From assembly GCF_006483455.1 (NCBI RefSeq), contig NZ_PPPU01000009.1, positions 1 through 64,000 on the forward strand: DNA of 64,000 nt, written 5' to 3'. The notes beneath the pieces are model-generated. The model saw nothing but the letters and a program-made list of their open reading frames with translations. It was not told the origin of the DNA and searched no databases. Each line of letters begins with the position of its first letter. The first letter of the stretch is position 1. This DNA is from Methylomonas koyamae (GTDB lineage Bacteria; Pseudomonadota; Gammaproteobacteria; Methylococcales; Methylomonadaceae). Below are positions 38,394 to 48,553 of this stretch, in pieces. The translations under genes and the position numbers were made by a program.

Positions 38394-39488
38394 ATGCGAG
38401 ACTTCTTAAAAAAATACTTACCCTGGATCATCGCCGGCGTTGTGTTGCTGGTCGGCTGGTTGTTGCCGAACTGGCTACCCTGGCTATTGTTGGCTCTAAC
38501 GCTGGCAGCCTGGTTATTCTTGCCGCGCCGCGGCCTGATCGGCCCGGTTGAACTGCCTGCGGACGACGCGTTCTTACCGACCGAGCAGGTGCAATGGTGG
38601 TACTGGACCGGACATTTGCTCACTGACGACGGCCGCCGCTTCGGCTTCGAAGTGGTGTTTTTTTCTTTCGACAGCCTGGTAATTTTTCGCGACCAACTGG
38701 TACAGGCTGCGGTGACCGACATCGACGGCCAAAAATTCAGTTTCGAAGAATTCGTCGAATTTCATTTACCCCAACGCACGCCGAACGGTTTTAACCTGAC
38801 CTCCGGCAAAGACAACAAAGTCACGGCAGTCGGCGGCGGCGGCAACGACCGCTTGCATGCCGAGGTCGACGGCTATGTCCTGGATCTGGAATTGAAATCG
38901 ACGCAAGAACCGGCCTTGCATTACGGCGGCGACGCCCACCCCTACCGGTTCGGCGGCTACACCTACTACTATTCGCGGCCGAAAATGGCCACGACCGGCA
39001 CCATCAGCTTCGGCGGACAGACCTTTAAGGTCAGCGGCAACAGCTGGTTCGACCGCCAGTACGGCGAGCTCTACCAAGCCATTCAACAAGGCTGGCAATG
39101 GTTCGCGATCGAGCTCGACGACAACCGGCAAATCATGTTGTTCGATTTCAAAGGCAACGACAGCTCGGTGGAAAAATCCGGCTCGATCACCGACGCCGAA
39201 GGCCGCACGGTAACCCTGGCCGCCCACGAGTTCGAAGTGACGGTGCTGGGTGAATGGACCAGCCCTCACACCGGCTGTACGTATCCGTCCGGCTGGTCTG
39301 TGGAGGTGCGCGGCGAGAAATTCACGGTGGAACCCCAAGTCAAAGACCAGGAATTGCGGGCGCAACACAAACTGTGGATCGGACCGATCTACTGGGAAGG
39401 CACCTGCAGTGTGGCCGGTGCCAGCGCCGGCCAGGCCTACGTGGAATTGAACGGCTTTTGCCGCTGCCCGAGCAAAGGTCTGTTATAG
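38394..39488 (+). CDS. CrtC/AttH lipocalin-like protein with membrane anchor
   Basis: A 364-residue protein. Two hydrophobic N-terminal segments (about 8-45) anchor it; the rest is the CrtC/AttH double-lipocalin fold. Motifs include EQVQWWYWTGHLL, VSGNSWFDRQYGE, GWQWFAIELDDNRQIMLFDF and YWEGTCSV. Family members hydrate carotenoids (CrtC) or attach to other hydrophobic ligands (AttH). No carotenoid genes lie here, and its neighbours are a TonB receptor and signalling genes, so a ligand-binding or lipid-modifying role is equally possible. The start at 38394 removes a spurious upstream extension. Confidence 0.8.
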   Translation: MRDFLKKYLPWIIAGVVLLVGWLLPNWLPWLLLALTLAAWLFLPRRGLIGPVELPADDAFLPTEQVQWWYWTGHLLTDDGRRFGFEVVFFSFDSLVIFRDQLVQAAVTDIDGQKFSFEEFVEFHLPQRTPNGFNLTSGKDNKVTAVGGGGNDRLHAEVDGYVLDLELKSTQEPALHYGGDAHPYRFGGYTYYYSRPKMATTGTISFGGQTFKVSGNSWFDRQYGELYQAIQQGWQWFAIELDDNRQIMLFDFKGNDSSVEKSGSITDAEGRTVTLAAHEFEVTVLGEWTSPHTGCTYPSGWSVEVRGEKFTVEPQVKDQELRAQHKLWIGPIYWEGTCSVAGASAGQAYVELNGFCRCPSKGLL

Positions 39489-39501
39489 ACTGCGGCGCAC
39501 A

Positions 39502-39520
39502 GCGGCGCCTAGTGCGCCGC
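39502..39520. terminator. GC-rich hairpin after the CrtC-like gene
   Basis: GCGGCGC (39502-39508) pairs perfectly with GCGCCGC (39514-39520) around CTAGT, 14 bases after the stop. It has no T-run. It may reduce read-through into yfiR or be a processing site. Confidence 0.35.
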
Positions 39521-39693
39521 GGAGTGGCGCGCCCGCCGATGCGCTCAGTAGCCACCGAGCGTAAAAGTCGAACCGTGTTTGGGGGCCTGGGGCATAATTT
39601 AACCGGCAACGCCGACAACCGCAGCCCAAGCCCGGATGCGCTTTGACCGAGTCAAGCCCGCCGCCAAACGATCCGCGTCTCACCACACGACCT

Positions 39694-40383
39694 ATGACGA
39701 CAACCGCACCAGACGTAACATTAACCACGGCTGCAGCCAAATTGCGCAGCCGGGCATTGTCGCGTCCGCCGTTCGGCCCGAGCGTTGCGGCCTCAGCCTG
39801 GGTGGCACGATTGCTAAACCTTACCCGCTGCAGCCGCTCGCATCGGCCCAGTTTACTATCCATCCTGTGTTTGCTGGTACTGCTGGCGGCCAGCGCTGGG
39901 CAAGCGCTGGCCGCCGAAGCGCTGTCCGAAGCCCAAATCAAAGCGGCGTACCTGTACAACTTCGCCAAATTCGTGGAATGGCCGGCAACCGGGGCGCCGG
40001 CTGGCGCCGAGATCAACCTGTGCGTGATCGGCAACAATGTGCTGGAAGGGGCCGTGCAAGCGCTGGACGGGCGCAAAGCCGGCGAACGCGGTTTGAAAGT
40101 CAGCCAGCGCAACCACACCGACGCCTCCTTCGCCGACTGCCAGTTGCTGTATATCGGCAGTTCCGAGCAACCGCGGGTGGTACCGATTCTGAAAAACTTG
40201 GGTAACGCGCCGGTGCTGACACTATCCGACATCGGCGATTTTGCCGAAAAAGGCGGCGCCATCGCCCTGCTGTTCCGCGACAACAAGGTCGTGTTCGAAG
40301 TGAATCTGGAATCGATCCGCAACGCCGGCCTGCGGCTTCCCGGCCAACTGTTGAACATCGCCACCCATGTCTACGGGAGATAG
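39694..40383 (+). CDS. YfiR-family periplasmic protein
   Basis: About 229 residues from the ATG at 39694; a TTG at 39643 and later starts are possible. After a basic stretch there is a signal helix ([22 protein letters not shown]). The mature domain starts [21 protein letters not shown], the YfiR/DUF4154 hallmark, and ends INLESIR-like [18 protein letters not shown]. In P. aeruginosa YfiR sits in the periplasm and represses the CHASE8-containing cyclase YfiN. Here it ends four bases before a histidine kinase with a CHASE8-like sensor, strongly suggesting that kinase is its partner. The start is uncertain; the family is secure. Confidence 0.85.
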   Translation: MTTTAPDVTLTTAAAKLRSRALSRPPFGPSVAASAWVARLLNLTRCSRSHRPSLLSILCLLVLLAASAGQALAAEALSEAQIKAAYLYNFAKFVEWPATGAPAGAEINLCVIGNNVLEGAVQALDGRKAGERGLKVSQRNHTDASFADCQLLYIGSSEQPRVVPILKNLGNAPVLTLSDIGDFAEKGGAIALLFRDNKVVFEVNLESIRNAGLRLPGQLLNIATHVYGR

Positions 40384-40387
40384 AACG

Positions 40388-43300
40388 ATGCGCGCTTTAC
40401 CCGACTTCCCGAATTGGTCTTTACGCCGCAAACTGCTGACCATCATCATGCTGAGCTGTACGGTGTGTCTGCTGGTGAGTTTATCGGCGGTGGCGATCAG
40501 TTCCGCTATCAACCGTTACCGCAGCGCATTACAGGACATTTCCGGTCTGGCCGACGTGTTAGCGGAAAACGGTCAGGCCGCACTGGTATTCTCGGAACGC
40601 AACGAAGCCGCCCGCTTGCTCAATTCGCTGCAAGAGCACTCGGAAATCGCCGCCGCCTGGATGGTCGCCGCCGACGGTTCGGTACTGGCCGCCTGGAATC
40701 GCAGCGGCTCGCCGACCGCGCCGCCGCGCGATTCCCGCTCTCCGGCGCGGGAACTGCGCACCGATTTCTGGCGCCGTAGCGCCGAGCTGTATACGCCGGT
40801 GATCCGCAACACCGAATACATCGGCTATGTCCTGATGCAAGCCGATTTTACCGGCCACTGGAACAGCCAGCTCGCCGATCTCGGCACCGGCCTGGGGGCG
40901 GCAGCCCTGGCCTTGGTGGTGGTATCCCTGCTGGCCCTGCGCTTGCAGCGCATCATCTCCGGCCCGGTCGAGGAGTTGGCAGCCACCGCGCGCCTGATTG
41001 CCCACGAACAGAACTACACGCTGCGCGTACCGCAACGCCACCGCGACGAAATCGGCGAATTGGTCAAGGCCTTCAACACCATGCTGGAAGAAATTCAACG
41101 CCGCGACCAAACCCTGACCGGACACCGCGACCGCCTGGAACACGAAGTGGCGCAACGCACCGCCGAGCTGCTGCAAGCCAAGGAACAAGCGGAGGCGGCT
41201 TCCCGCTCCAAAGGCCTGTTCCTGGCCAACATGAGCCATGAAATCCGCACGCCGATGAACGCAATCATCGGCTTGTCGGATTTGGCCTTGAACAGCAACC
41301 CGCCGAGCAAGCTGCGCGATTATTTGCGCAAAATCCACACCTCCTCCCTGGCGCTGCTGGCACTGACCAACGACATCCTGGACTACTCGAAAATCGAAGC
41401 CGGCCGGATGGAATTGGTGGTCGAAACCTTCAACTTGGAAGAAGCGCTGGAAAACGTGCTGAATTTGTTCATCGTCCGCGCCGAAGAAAAACAACTGGAA
41501 GTGGTGCTGGAAATCGACCCGACAATCCCGCTGATGCTGGACGGAGACTCCTTGCGCCTGAGCCAAATCCTGAACAATCTGGTGGGCAACGCCGTCAAGT
41601 TCACCCAGCGCGGCGAAATCCACATCAAAGTCGTCCTGCTCGCCAAACAAAACGGTATCGCCCATCTGCTGTTTTCGGTGCGGGATACCGGTATCGGCAT
41701 GACCGCGGCGCAAGTCGCCAATCTGTTCCAGGCCTTCACCCAAGCCGACGGCTCGATTACCCGCCGCTTCGGCGGCACCGGCCTGGGCCTGACCATCAGC
41801 AAACGCCTGCTGGAAATGATGGGCGGCGACTTGCGCGTCGAAAGCGAAATCGGCAAGGGCAGCCTGTTCGAATTCGGCTTGCGCTTGCCGTTCTCGGCCG
41901 AGAAGCAAAGCCGGCAACAACAGGAACAATTGGCAGGCATGCGGGTACTGGTGGTCGACGATCTGGATATCTCCCGCCAAATGCTGCGCGACATTCTGCA
42001 AAACTGGGGCTTCCAAGTCACCGAAGCCGCCAACGGCAGCGAGGCCCTGGCGCAGCTCGGTCAGGCCAACCAATCCGGCAAGGACTTCGAACTGGTATTG
42101 CTGGACTGGAAAATGCCGGGACTGGACGGCATACAAGTCACCCGGGCGATCAGAGACATGGTGCGGCAATCGAAAATCCGCCACGCGCCGGTGGTGATCA
42201 TGGTCACCGCCTTCAGCCGCGAAGGCCTGCTGCACGCGGCCGGCGATACCCCGCCCGACGATGTGCTGCTGAAACCGGTATTGCCGTCGATGTTGCTGGA
42301 TTCGGTCACCCGCTTGCAGGGCGGCAAAACCGCCGCCGAACCGAACCGGCCGCAACTGGCGGAAATGGCGGCATCGATTCGCGGCGCGCGCATCCTGTTG
42401 GTGGAAGACAACGAGATCAACCAGATGGTAACCTGCGAATACCTGACCAACGCCGGCCTCAACGTCACCGTCGCCAACAACGGCCGCGAAGGCCTGGAAG
42501 CGATGCGACGCGAACGCTTCGACGCCGTATTGATGGATCTGCAAATGCCGGAAATGAGCGGCATCGAAGCGACGCGGCTGATCCGCGCCGAAAAGACCCG
42601 CGACGAATTGCCCATAATCGCCATGACCGCCGCAGTGCAAGAGCCCGAGCGCAGCGATTGTTACGCTGCCGGCATGAACGACCATGTCGGCAAACCGGTA
42701 CTGCCGCAAACGCTGATCGCGGCCTTGCTGCGCTGTATCCGGCCACAGGCCTTGCTGCCGCAAGGCGGTTCGACCGCAGGCTTCGCCTTGACCACCCGGC
42801 GCACTGATTTGCCGGGTTTCGATTGGGACTACATCGCTGCCGCCATCGCCGACAGCCAAAAACTGAAATCGCTGCTGCAGCGTTTTGCCGAAAAATTCAC
42901 CGATGCCGACGTCAAATTACGCCGCCATTTGTTGGCCGGCGAATTGTTGCCCGGCGCCCAATGGCTGCATTACCTGAAAGGAGCCGCCGGAGCGGTCGGC
43001 GCCACGGAATTGAGCAGCATCGCCGGCCGGCTGGAATCGGACTTGCAACAGGGCGTATGGTCGCCGGCGGATTTGGAAGCATTGAGCCAAAAGCTGGCGA
43101 AGACCCTGCATACCATCGCCGCCTACACGAATCCGGCAACCGAAAACGGCGAAGACGGTCGGGCCGATTGGCCGGCTGCCGGCCGGTTGGCCGCGCAGTT
43201 GGCGACACTGTTGGACGGTAACGACTATATTCCGCGAGAGACAACCGAACAGTTGCGCGAAACCGTGGCCGGAGCAGAGGCCTTGAGGCTGGTGCAATTG

Positions 43301-43405
43301 ATCGAAAAAAACATCGGCGACATCAACTACAGCCAGGCGCGGGAGATCCTGCGTGAGCTGGAGACCATCATCAAACGTTACCTGCCGGAAGCCGCCCATG
43401 AATAA
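40388..43405 (+). CDS. Hybrid sensor histidine kinase with CHASE8-like sensor, two REC and Hpt
   Basis: A 1005-residue BarA-like hybrid kinase. Two membrane helices bracket a periplasmic segment resembling CHASE8 ([20 protein letters not shown]). HAMP follows, then HisKA with [10 protein letters not shown] (His284), HATPase with the N/G boxes, REC1 (Asp573 in LLDWKMPG), REC2 (Asp717 in LMDLQMPE) and a C-terminal Hpt (His861 in [14 protein letters not shown]). All phosphorelay residues are present. GGGAGA precedes the ATG at 40388. It overlaps the downstream cyclase by eight bases and follows the YfiR gene at four. Phosphate probably passes to that REC-GGEEF protein. Confidence 0.92.
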   Translation: MRALPDFPNWSLRRKLLTIIMLSCTVCLLVSLSAVAISSAINRYRSALQDISGLADVLAENGQAALVFSERNEAARLLNSLQEHSEIAAAWMVAADGSVLAAWNRSGSPTAPPRDSRSPARELRTDFWRRSAELYTPVIRNTEYIGYVLMQADFTGHWNSQLADLGTGLGAAALALVVVSLLALRLQRIISGPVEELAATARLIAHEQNYTLRVPQRHRDEIGELVKAFNTMLEEIQRRDQTLTGHRDRLEHEVAQRTAELLQAKEQAEAASRSKGLFLANMSHEIRTPMNAIIGLSDLALNSNPPSKLRDYLRKIHTSSLALLALTNDILDYSKIEAGRMELVVETFNLEEALENVLNLFIVRAEEKQLEVVLEIDPTIPLMLDGDSLRLSQILNNLVGNAVKFTQRGEIHIKVVLLAKQNGIAHLLFSVRDTGIGMTAAQVANLFQAFTQADGSITRRFGGTGLGLTISKRLLEMMGGDLRVESEIGKGSLFEFGLRLPFSAEKQSRQQQEQLAGMRVLVVDDLDISRQMLRDILQNWGFQVTEAANGSEALAQLGQANQSGKDFELVLLDWKMPGLDGIQVTRAIRDMVRQSKIRHAPVVIMVTAFSREGLLHAAGDTPPDDVLLKPVLPSMLLDSVTRLQGGKTAAEPNRPQLAEMAASIRGARILLVEDNEINQMVTCEYLTNAGLNVTVANNGREGLEAMRRERFDAVLMDLQMPEMSGIEATRLIRAEKTRDELPIIAMTAAVQEPERSDCYAAGMNDHVGKPVLPQTLIAALLRCIRPQALLPQGGSTAGFALTTRRTDLPGFDWDYIAAAIADSQKLKSLLQRFAEKFTDADVKLRRHLLAGELLPGAQWLHYLKGAAGAVGATELSSIAGRLESDLQQGVWSPADLEALSQKLAKTLHTIAAYTNPATENGEDGRADWPAAGRLAAQLATLLDGNDYIPRETTEQLRETVAGAEALRLVQLIEKNIGDINYSQAREILRELETIIKRYLPEAAHE

Positions 43406-44303
43406 CGACCGCCTGAAACCGCTGATATTGATCGTCGACGACACCCCCACCAACATTCAAGTGCTGGCGGAAAACCTGATCAAGGACTACCGGATAAAAG
43501 TCGCCGCCAGCGGTGCCGCGGCACTGGCGGCGATCGCCGCGCAAGGCGCGCCGGATTTGATCCTACTGGACGTGATGATGCCGGAAATGGACGGCTACGA
43601 AGTCTGCCGCCACTTGAAAGCCAATCCGCAAACCAGCTCGATTCCGGTCATCTTCGTTACCGCGCTGAACGACGTCAGCGACGAAGAACGCGGCCTGAAT
43701 CTGGGCGCATTGGATTACATCACCAAACCGTTCTACCTGCCGGTGGTCAAGGCTCGCATCCGCAACCACATCCGTTTGAAACAGGCCACGGACATGCTGG
43801 AAGCGATGGCCTGGATCGACGCCTTAACCGGCATTCCCAACCGGCGCCGCTTCGACCAAACCCTGGACAACGAGTGGAAGCGCGCGCAGCGCAACCAAAC
43901 CCCGCTGGCGGCGATATTGATCGACATCGATTACTTCAAAGCCTACAACGACCACCACGGCCACGGCGCCGGCGACGACTGTCTGAAACAAGTTGCCGGC
44001 CATTTGGCGGCGGCGGTAAGCCGGCCCGGCGATTTGGTCGCCCGTTACGGCGGCGAGGAGTTCGTCATCCTGCTGCCCGAAACCGACACCGCAGGCGCCC
44101 TGCAAATCGCCGAAGAGCTGCGCATCCATCTCGCGGACCAACGCATCCCGCACCGAAATTCCCCGGTCTCGGACTCGATCACGGTCAGCCTCGGGGCTGC
44201 AGCCGTTATCCCGCAACCGGGCCAAGCGCCGACGTTGCTGGTCGACGCCGCCGACCAGCGCCTATACCAAGCCAAAGACGCCGGCCGCAACTGCGCCCGC
44301 TAA
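43398..44303 (+). CDS. REC-GGEEF response-regulator diguanylate cyclase
   Basis: A 301-residue protein. The REC domain has the acidic pair LIVDD and phospho-acceptor Asp58 ([11 protein letters not shown]). The GGDEF domain has an active GGEEF at 218-222. Five residues earlier lies RPGD, an intact I-site (RXXD), so product inhibition is likely. It makes c-di-GMP on phosphorylation, as WspR/PleD-type proteins do. The ATG lies inside the kinase gene's end (eight-base overlap), so translation is coupled. This fits the output of the YfiR-kinase pair. Confidence 0.93.
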   Translation: MNNDRLKPLILIVDDTPTNIQVLAENLIKDYRIKVAASGAAALAAIAAQGAPDLILLDVMMPEMDGYEVCRHLKANPQTSSIPVIFVTALNDVSDEERGLNLGALDYITKPFYLPVVKARIRNHIRLKQATDMLEAMAWIDALTGIPNRRRFDQTLDNEWKRAQRNQTPLAAILIDIDYFKAYNDHHGHGAGDDCLKQVAGHLAAAVSRPGDLVARYGGEEFVILLPETDTAGALQIAEELRIHLADQRIPHRNSPVSDSITVSLGAAAVIPQPGQAPTLLVDAADQRLYQAKDAGRNCAR

Positions 44304-44471
44304 GTCTTCCCCGCCGCGATGGAATTTGCATTGGCATTTCCGCTGTGGTAGAAAATTTTTCGCAAACGGTTAAGTACCGGCTTGCGTTTAAGGTTCGAGC
44401 GGTCGAAATTCCGATAACCGCGCGAACCCATCTCAGCGTCAATAACTACTACAACACCGAGGAGACCGAGA

Positions 44472-44729
44472 ATGAAAAAATCCCTAGTAACCTTCACCGC
44501 TGCCATTACCGTGGCTCTGCTGCCATCCCTGGCGTCGGCCGGCGACGCCGATACCTGCAAAGGCTGCCATAACGGCTCGGTAGCGCCCAGCGTCGACACC
44601 CTGAAAGGCAAATTCAAAACCGTCGACGAGTTGGTGGCCGGCGCCAAAGCCTCCAAAAACGACATGATGAAACCGATGCAGGCCGACACGGCCAAATTAA
44701 AAGCGGCCGCCGCCGAAATCCTGAAATAA
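44472..44729 (+). CDS. Small periplasmic cytochrome c
   Basis: An 85-residue protein with a signal peptide (MKKSLVTFTAAITVALLPSL ending SAG) and one heme site, CKGCH at 29-33. A downstream MMKPMQ offers a Met axial ligand. The mature size of about 60 residues is very small for a class I cytochrome c. A GAGGAGACC-like Shine-Dalgarno lies before the ATG. It precedes the methanethiol oxidase gene and could carry electrons for it or its maturation, which is inference. Confidence 0.8.
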   Translation: MKKSLVTFTAAITVALLPSLASAGDADTCKGCHNGSVAPSVDTLKGKFKTVDELVAGAKASKNDMMKPMQADTAKLKAAAAEILK

Positions 44730-45156
44730 GCGAAAGCCACCAACCCACGGGTCCGCAAACCAGTAGACGGGGTTGCGGATTCTCCCCGCCGCCGCAAAAA
44801 TCCACTGCGGCGGCGTTCTGATCCGCTACAAGCCCCTCACTGCCGGCATCCAGCCTGCCCTCAGACCTGGTTCAGACCACCGGTACACCATTCACTCCCG
44901 GTCTTTAGCACCCTCAAAAACAAGGCCATCGTAACGCTCCACCCGGCTTAATCGCGCCGACCGATTCATCCCGAACAGCATCCGGCGACCGCTTTCCGGT
45001 GCCGAGCCTGTCTCGCCAGCCCCCGCCTCCCCTCCGTGCGGAGGGCGAAACCGCACCGGGGATCCGGTATGTTTTTCGGCGTGCCGACATTGCCCCGGTA
45101 ACGGGCTTGCGGCGCCAACAATGCGTATTACTCCACAATCAAAACGAGCACATACT
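44730..45156. other. Intergenic region before mtoX with GC-rich hairpin
   Basis: A 427-base gap. CGCCGCCGCA (44787-44796) pairs perfectly with TGCGGCGGCG (44806-44815), a 10-bp stem that may end the cytochrome transcript though no T-run follows. TGCCGGCATCCAG near 44841 resembles part of the REP-like element at 58.56 kb. No coding sequence is evident; a promoter for mtoX is expected but not clear. Confidence 0.35.
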
Positions 45157-46485
45157 ATGAAAAACATCTCGCTAACCCAATGGCTGGGCTTCGCCGCCGC
45201 AGCCTCGATGCTGGCATTCGCCTCCCTGCCGGCGCAATCCGACGAAACCTGCGCCTCGCCGTATATGGCGAAAATCACCGGCCAGGAGGATTTCGTTTAT
45301 GTTTGGACATTGGGCGCCGAAGGCATCGGCGACGAACAGGACAAACTGGTCACCGTCGACGTCAATCCAAAATCCAAGCACTACGGCAAAGTGGTAGCCA
45401 GTGTCTCGGTCGGCGGCCGCAACGAAGCCCATCATTCCGACTTTACCGACGACCGCCGCTACCTGTGGGCCGGAGGCTTGGATACCAACAAGATTTTCAT
45501 CTTCGACGTCGCCAGCAATCCCGCCAAACCCAAACTGGTCAAAGTCATCAGAAACTTTGTCGCCAAAAGCGGCGGCGTGGTCGGACCGCACAGCTTTTAC
45601 GCCGTACCCGGCCGCATGCTGGTAACCGGCCTGTCGAACAACAAGGACCACGGCGGCCGCACCGCGGTGGTGGAATACAGCAATGCCGGGCGCTATATCA
45701 ACACCCACTGGATGCCGACCGACGGCAACCTGCGCGGCGCCGTCAAAACCGGCCAGTACGCTGACGGCTACAACTACGACTTGCGCGCCCTGCCCCGCAA
45801 AAATTTGATGCTGACTTCGTCGTTCACCGGTTGGTCGAATTACATGATGGATTTCGGCAAGATGCTGGCCGACCCGGAAGCGATGAAGCGCTTCGGCAAT
45901 ACCGTCGTGCAATGGGATTTGCATAGCCGCAAACCGAAGAAAATATTCGATGTCCCCGGCGCCCCGTTGGAAATCCGTTGCGCCTGGCGCCCGGACCACG
46001 ACTACTGCTTCACCGCCTCGGCGCTGACATCCAAGCTGTGGCTGATCCATGCCGACGCCAACGACGAATGGCAAGCCAAAGACGTCGCCGATATCGGCCA
46101 GCCGGCAGAGGTCCCGTTGCCGGTCGACATTTCCATTTCCAGCGACGACAAATACCTGTGGGCCACCACATTCATGGACGGGAAGGTCCGCCTGTTCGAC
46201 ATCGGCGACGCCCACAACCCGCAACAGGTCTTCGAACAAACCATAGGCTCTCAGGTGAACATGGTGTCGTCCAGCTGGGACGGCAAGCGCTTGTATTTCA
46301 CCTCGTCGCTACTGGCAAACTGGGATAAGAAAGGGCCGGACAACGAGCAATATTTCAAAGCTTACGCCTGGGACGGCAAACAATTGACCGAGCGCTTTGC
46401 GATCGATTTCTATCAGGAAAAACTGGGGCGCGCCCACCAAATGCGCTTCGGCGCTTACGCCTTGTACGGCAAATGGCCGAAGTAG
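45157..46485 (+). CDS. mtoX: Methanethiol oxidase / selenium-binding protein SBP56 family
   Basis: A 442-residue SBP56/MtoX protein with a signal peptide (about 1-26, ending PAQSD), so it is periplasmic. Family landmarks are CASP at 32-35, NEAHHSDFTDD, HSFYAVPGRM, PLEIRCAWRP, PVDISISSDDKYLW and HQMRFG. MtoX is a copper enzyme oxidising methanethiol to formaldehyde, sulfide and peroxide. The start at 45157 is set by the signal peptide. The neighbouring SCO1-MauG gene matches the reported mtoX, SCO1/senC, mauG association in Hyphomicrobium, which supports the activity over a generic selenium-binding label. Confidence 0.85.
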   Translation: MKNISLTQWLGFAAAASMLAFASLPAQSDETCASPYMAKITGQEDFVYVWTLGAEGIGDEQDKLVTVDVNPKSKHYGKVVASVSVGGRNEAHHSDFTDDRRYLWAGGLDTNKIFIFDVASNPAKPKLVKVIRNFVAKSGGVVGPHSFYAVPGRMLVTGLSNNKDHGGRTAVVEYSNAGRYINTHWMPTDGNLRGAVKTGQYADGYNYDLRALPRKNLMLTSSFTGWSNYMMDFGKMLADPEAMKRFGNTVVQWDLHSRKPKKIFDVPGAPLEIRCAWRPDHDYCFTASALTSKLWLIHADANDEWQAKDVADIGQPAEVPLPVDISISSDDKYLWATTFMDGKVRLFDIGDAHNPQQVFEQTIGSQVNMVSSSWDGKRLYFTSSLLANWDKKGPDNEQYFKAYAWDGKQLTERFAIDFYQEKLGRAHQMRFGAYALYGKWPK

Positions 46486-46678
46486 CCGGTTCCGCTAAAC
46501 CGAGTCGAGCAGACTGGCTAACAGTCGTTTCCGGTTCGAAAATGTTAATTAGAAATTCCTAATTTTCTCCGCTGCGCGGTAAGATGTTCGCCCGAATCGG
46601 TCCGGGCGAACCTGCCGCCGGCCCCCATTATTTTCGGTTTCGGCGCCGATGCGCCACCTACTTCCGCGAGCCCGTGCC

Positions 46679-48553
46679 ATGAGACTTTTCTGCTTTTTTC
46701 TGTTGTGGTCGATTCTGGCCAGCCCGGCTATCGCCGCCAACGACACCGCGCCGTTGGCACCGGGACACTCCGCCTTGCCTTACCGCCCGGCCGCAGCGGG
46801 CAGTTACCGCTTACCGCCGATCGGCCCGGCCGCGGACGGCGAAGTCTTGTCCACTGCCGACAAAGCGTTGCGCCTGCACGATTTGATGGGCGACAAACTG
46901 GTTGTGCTCAGCTTCGTCTATGCCGCCTGCAGCGACGTCAACGGCTGTCCGTTGGCGACCCAGGTTCTGCACAAGATCGGCCGGCAACTGCAAAAGCAAC
47001 CGGAGCTGGCCAAAAACCTGCGGCTGCTGACGCTCAGCTTCAATCCGCTAGACACGCCGGAGACGATGCGCCATTACGGCGCGGCATTCCATGCCGGCGA
47101 GTTCGATTGGCAATTTCTGACCACTCGCGACGACGCGGCGTTGCAGCCGATCCTGGACGGTTACCAGCAGAGCGTACAAAAAATTTACGACGACCAGGGC
47201 CGCTTCACCGGCACCTTTTCCCATTTGCTGCGGGTTTACCTGATCGACCGCAATAAAAACATCCGCAATATCTACAGCGTCGATTTTCTGCATGCCGACA
47301 CCCTGATCAACGACATCAAAACCCTGCTGGCCGGCGACAGTGAAGCGGCCGAGCCGCCATCGGCCAGCGACGCGCAGTTGCTCCGCCCCGGCGACGACAA
47401 ACAAGGCTACCAACAAACCGATTACCGCACCCGCTCCCTGGCCTTGACGCAACGCAAAGGCCAAGCGGCCCGGTTGATCGAATTTGCGCGCAAGCCGCCG
47501 CTGGGTCTGCCCAAACTGCCGCAGCCGGCGGACAACCCGCTGACACCGGCCAAAATCGCCTTGGGCCGCAAACTGTTCTACGACCGCAGGCTGTCGCTGA
47601 ACGATACCTTTTCCTGCGCCATGTGCCACATCCCGGAACAAGGGTTCAGCAACAACGAAATGGCGACCGCCGTCGGGATAGAAGGTCGCAGCGTGCGTCG
47701 TAACAGCCCGACTCTGTACAACGTGGCCTATGCCGGATTGTTGTTCCACGACGGCCGCGAAAACAGCCTGGAACAGCAGGCCTGGGGTCCGCTGCTGGCG
47801 CATAATGAAATGGCGAATCCGTCCATCGGCTACGTCATCGATAAAATCAAAACAGACGCCGCCTACCGCACCCTGTTCGCCAAAGCCTTCGGCAAGGGCC
47901 CGACCATGGAAACCGTGGGCCAGGCGCTGGCCAGCTACCAACGCACCTTAAACGCCGCCGACTCGCCGTTCGACCGCTGGTATTTCGGCAAACAGGCCAA
48001 GGCCATGCCTAACGAGGCCAAACGCGGCTTCGAGCTGTTCACCGGTAAAGCCGGTTGCAGCGCCTGCCATCGCATCACCCCCGACTACGCGCTGTTTACC
48101 GACCAACGCCGCCATAACACCGGGATCGGCTACGCCGAAGCGATGCAAAAAACCCCGGAGAAACAACGCATCCAAGTCGCTCCCGGCACCTTCGTCGAGG
48201 TCGCCAGTGCCAACCTGCAAGGCGTGGCCGGCGAGAAAGCCAGCGACCTGGGCTATTACGAAATCAGCCAGAACCCGGCCGACCGTTGGTCTTACAAAAC
48301 GCCGACCCTGCGCAACGTCGCGTTGAGCGCGCCGTATATGCACAACGGCTCGCTGGCGAGCTTGGCGGATGTGGTCCGTTTCTACAACAACGGCGGCACG
48401 CCGAACGAGAATCTATCGCCGCTGATCAAGCCGCTAGGCCTGACGGAGGCGGAAATCGCCGATTTGGTTGCGTTTTTACAGGCGTTGACCGGCAGCAACG
48501 TCGAAACCCTGGTGTCCGACGCCTTTGCCGCACCGGTGGGAGACCAACAATAA
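46679..48553 (+). CDS. SCO1/SenC - MauG (di-heme peroxidase) fusion
   Basis: A 624-residue exported protein (signal peptide about 1-16). Residues about 45-220 are a thioredoxin-fold SCO1/SenC domain: the copper cysteines are in ACSDVNGCP (C84, C90, so CX5C, not the usual CX3C), with the distal histidine in FSHLLRVYLID. Residues about 275-610 are a CCP/MauG domain with two heme sites, CAMCH (313-317) and CSACH (460-464). In other bacteria these are separate genes near mtoX. The protein may deliver copper to, and oxidatively modify, MtoX. The GTG/ATG choice is not an issue; ATG 46679 begins the signal peptide. Confidence 0.9.
   Translation: MRLFCFFLLWSILASPAIAANDTAPLAPGHSALPYRPAAAGSYRLPPIGPAADGEVLSTADKALRLHDLMGDKLVVLSFVYAACSDVNGCPLATQVLHKIGRQLQKQPELAKNLRLLTLSFNPLDTPETMRHYGAAFHAGEFDWQFLTTRDDAALQPILDGYQQSVQKIYDDQGRFTGTFSHLLRVYLIDRNKNIRNIYSVDFLHADTLINDIKTLLAGDSEAAEPPSASDAQLLRPGDDKQGYQQTDYRTRSLALTQRKGQAARLIEFARKPPLGLPKLPQPADNPLTPAKIALGRKLFYDRRLSLNDTFSCAMCHIPEQGFSNNEMATAVGIEGRSVRRNSPTLYNVAYAGLLFHDGRENSLEQQAWGPLLAHNEMANPSIGYVIDKIKTDAAYRTLFAKAFGKGPTMETVGQALASYQRTLNAADSPFDRWYFGKQAKAMPNEAKRGFELFTGKAGCSACHRITPDYALFTDQRRHNTGIGYAEAMQKTPEKQRIQVAPGTFVEVASANLQGVAGEKASDLGYYEISQNPADRWSYKTPTLRNVALSAPYMHNGSLASLADVVRFYNNGGTPNENLSPLIKPLGLTEAEIADLVAFLQALTGSNVETLVSDAFAAPVGDQQ

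Noticed and set aside
40559-42859. A 766-codon open frame on the minus strand
   Set aside because: It is antisense to the hybrid kinase, whose domains are all recognisable on the plus strand. High GC content produces long antisense frames.
44787-44815. Strong intrinsic terminator after the small cytochrome gene
   Set aside because: The 10-bp stem is real but it is not followed by a T-run, so it is only noted as a hairpin.
45172-46239. A 355-codon minus-strand frame
   Set aside because: Antisense to mtoX, which has clear family motifs.
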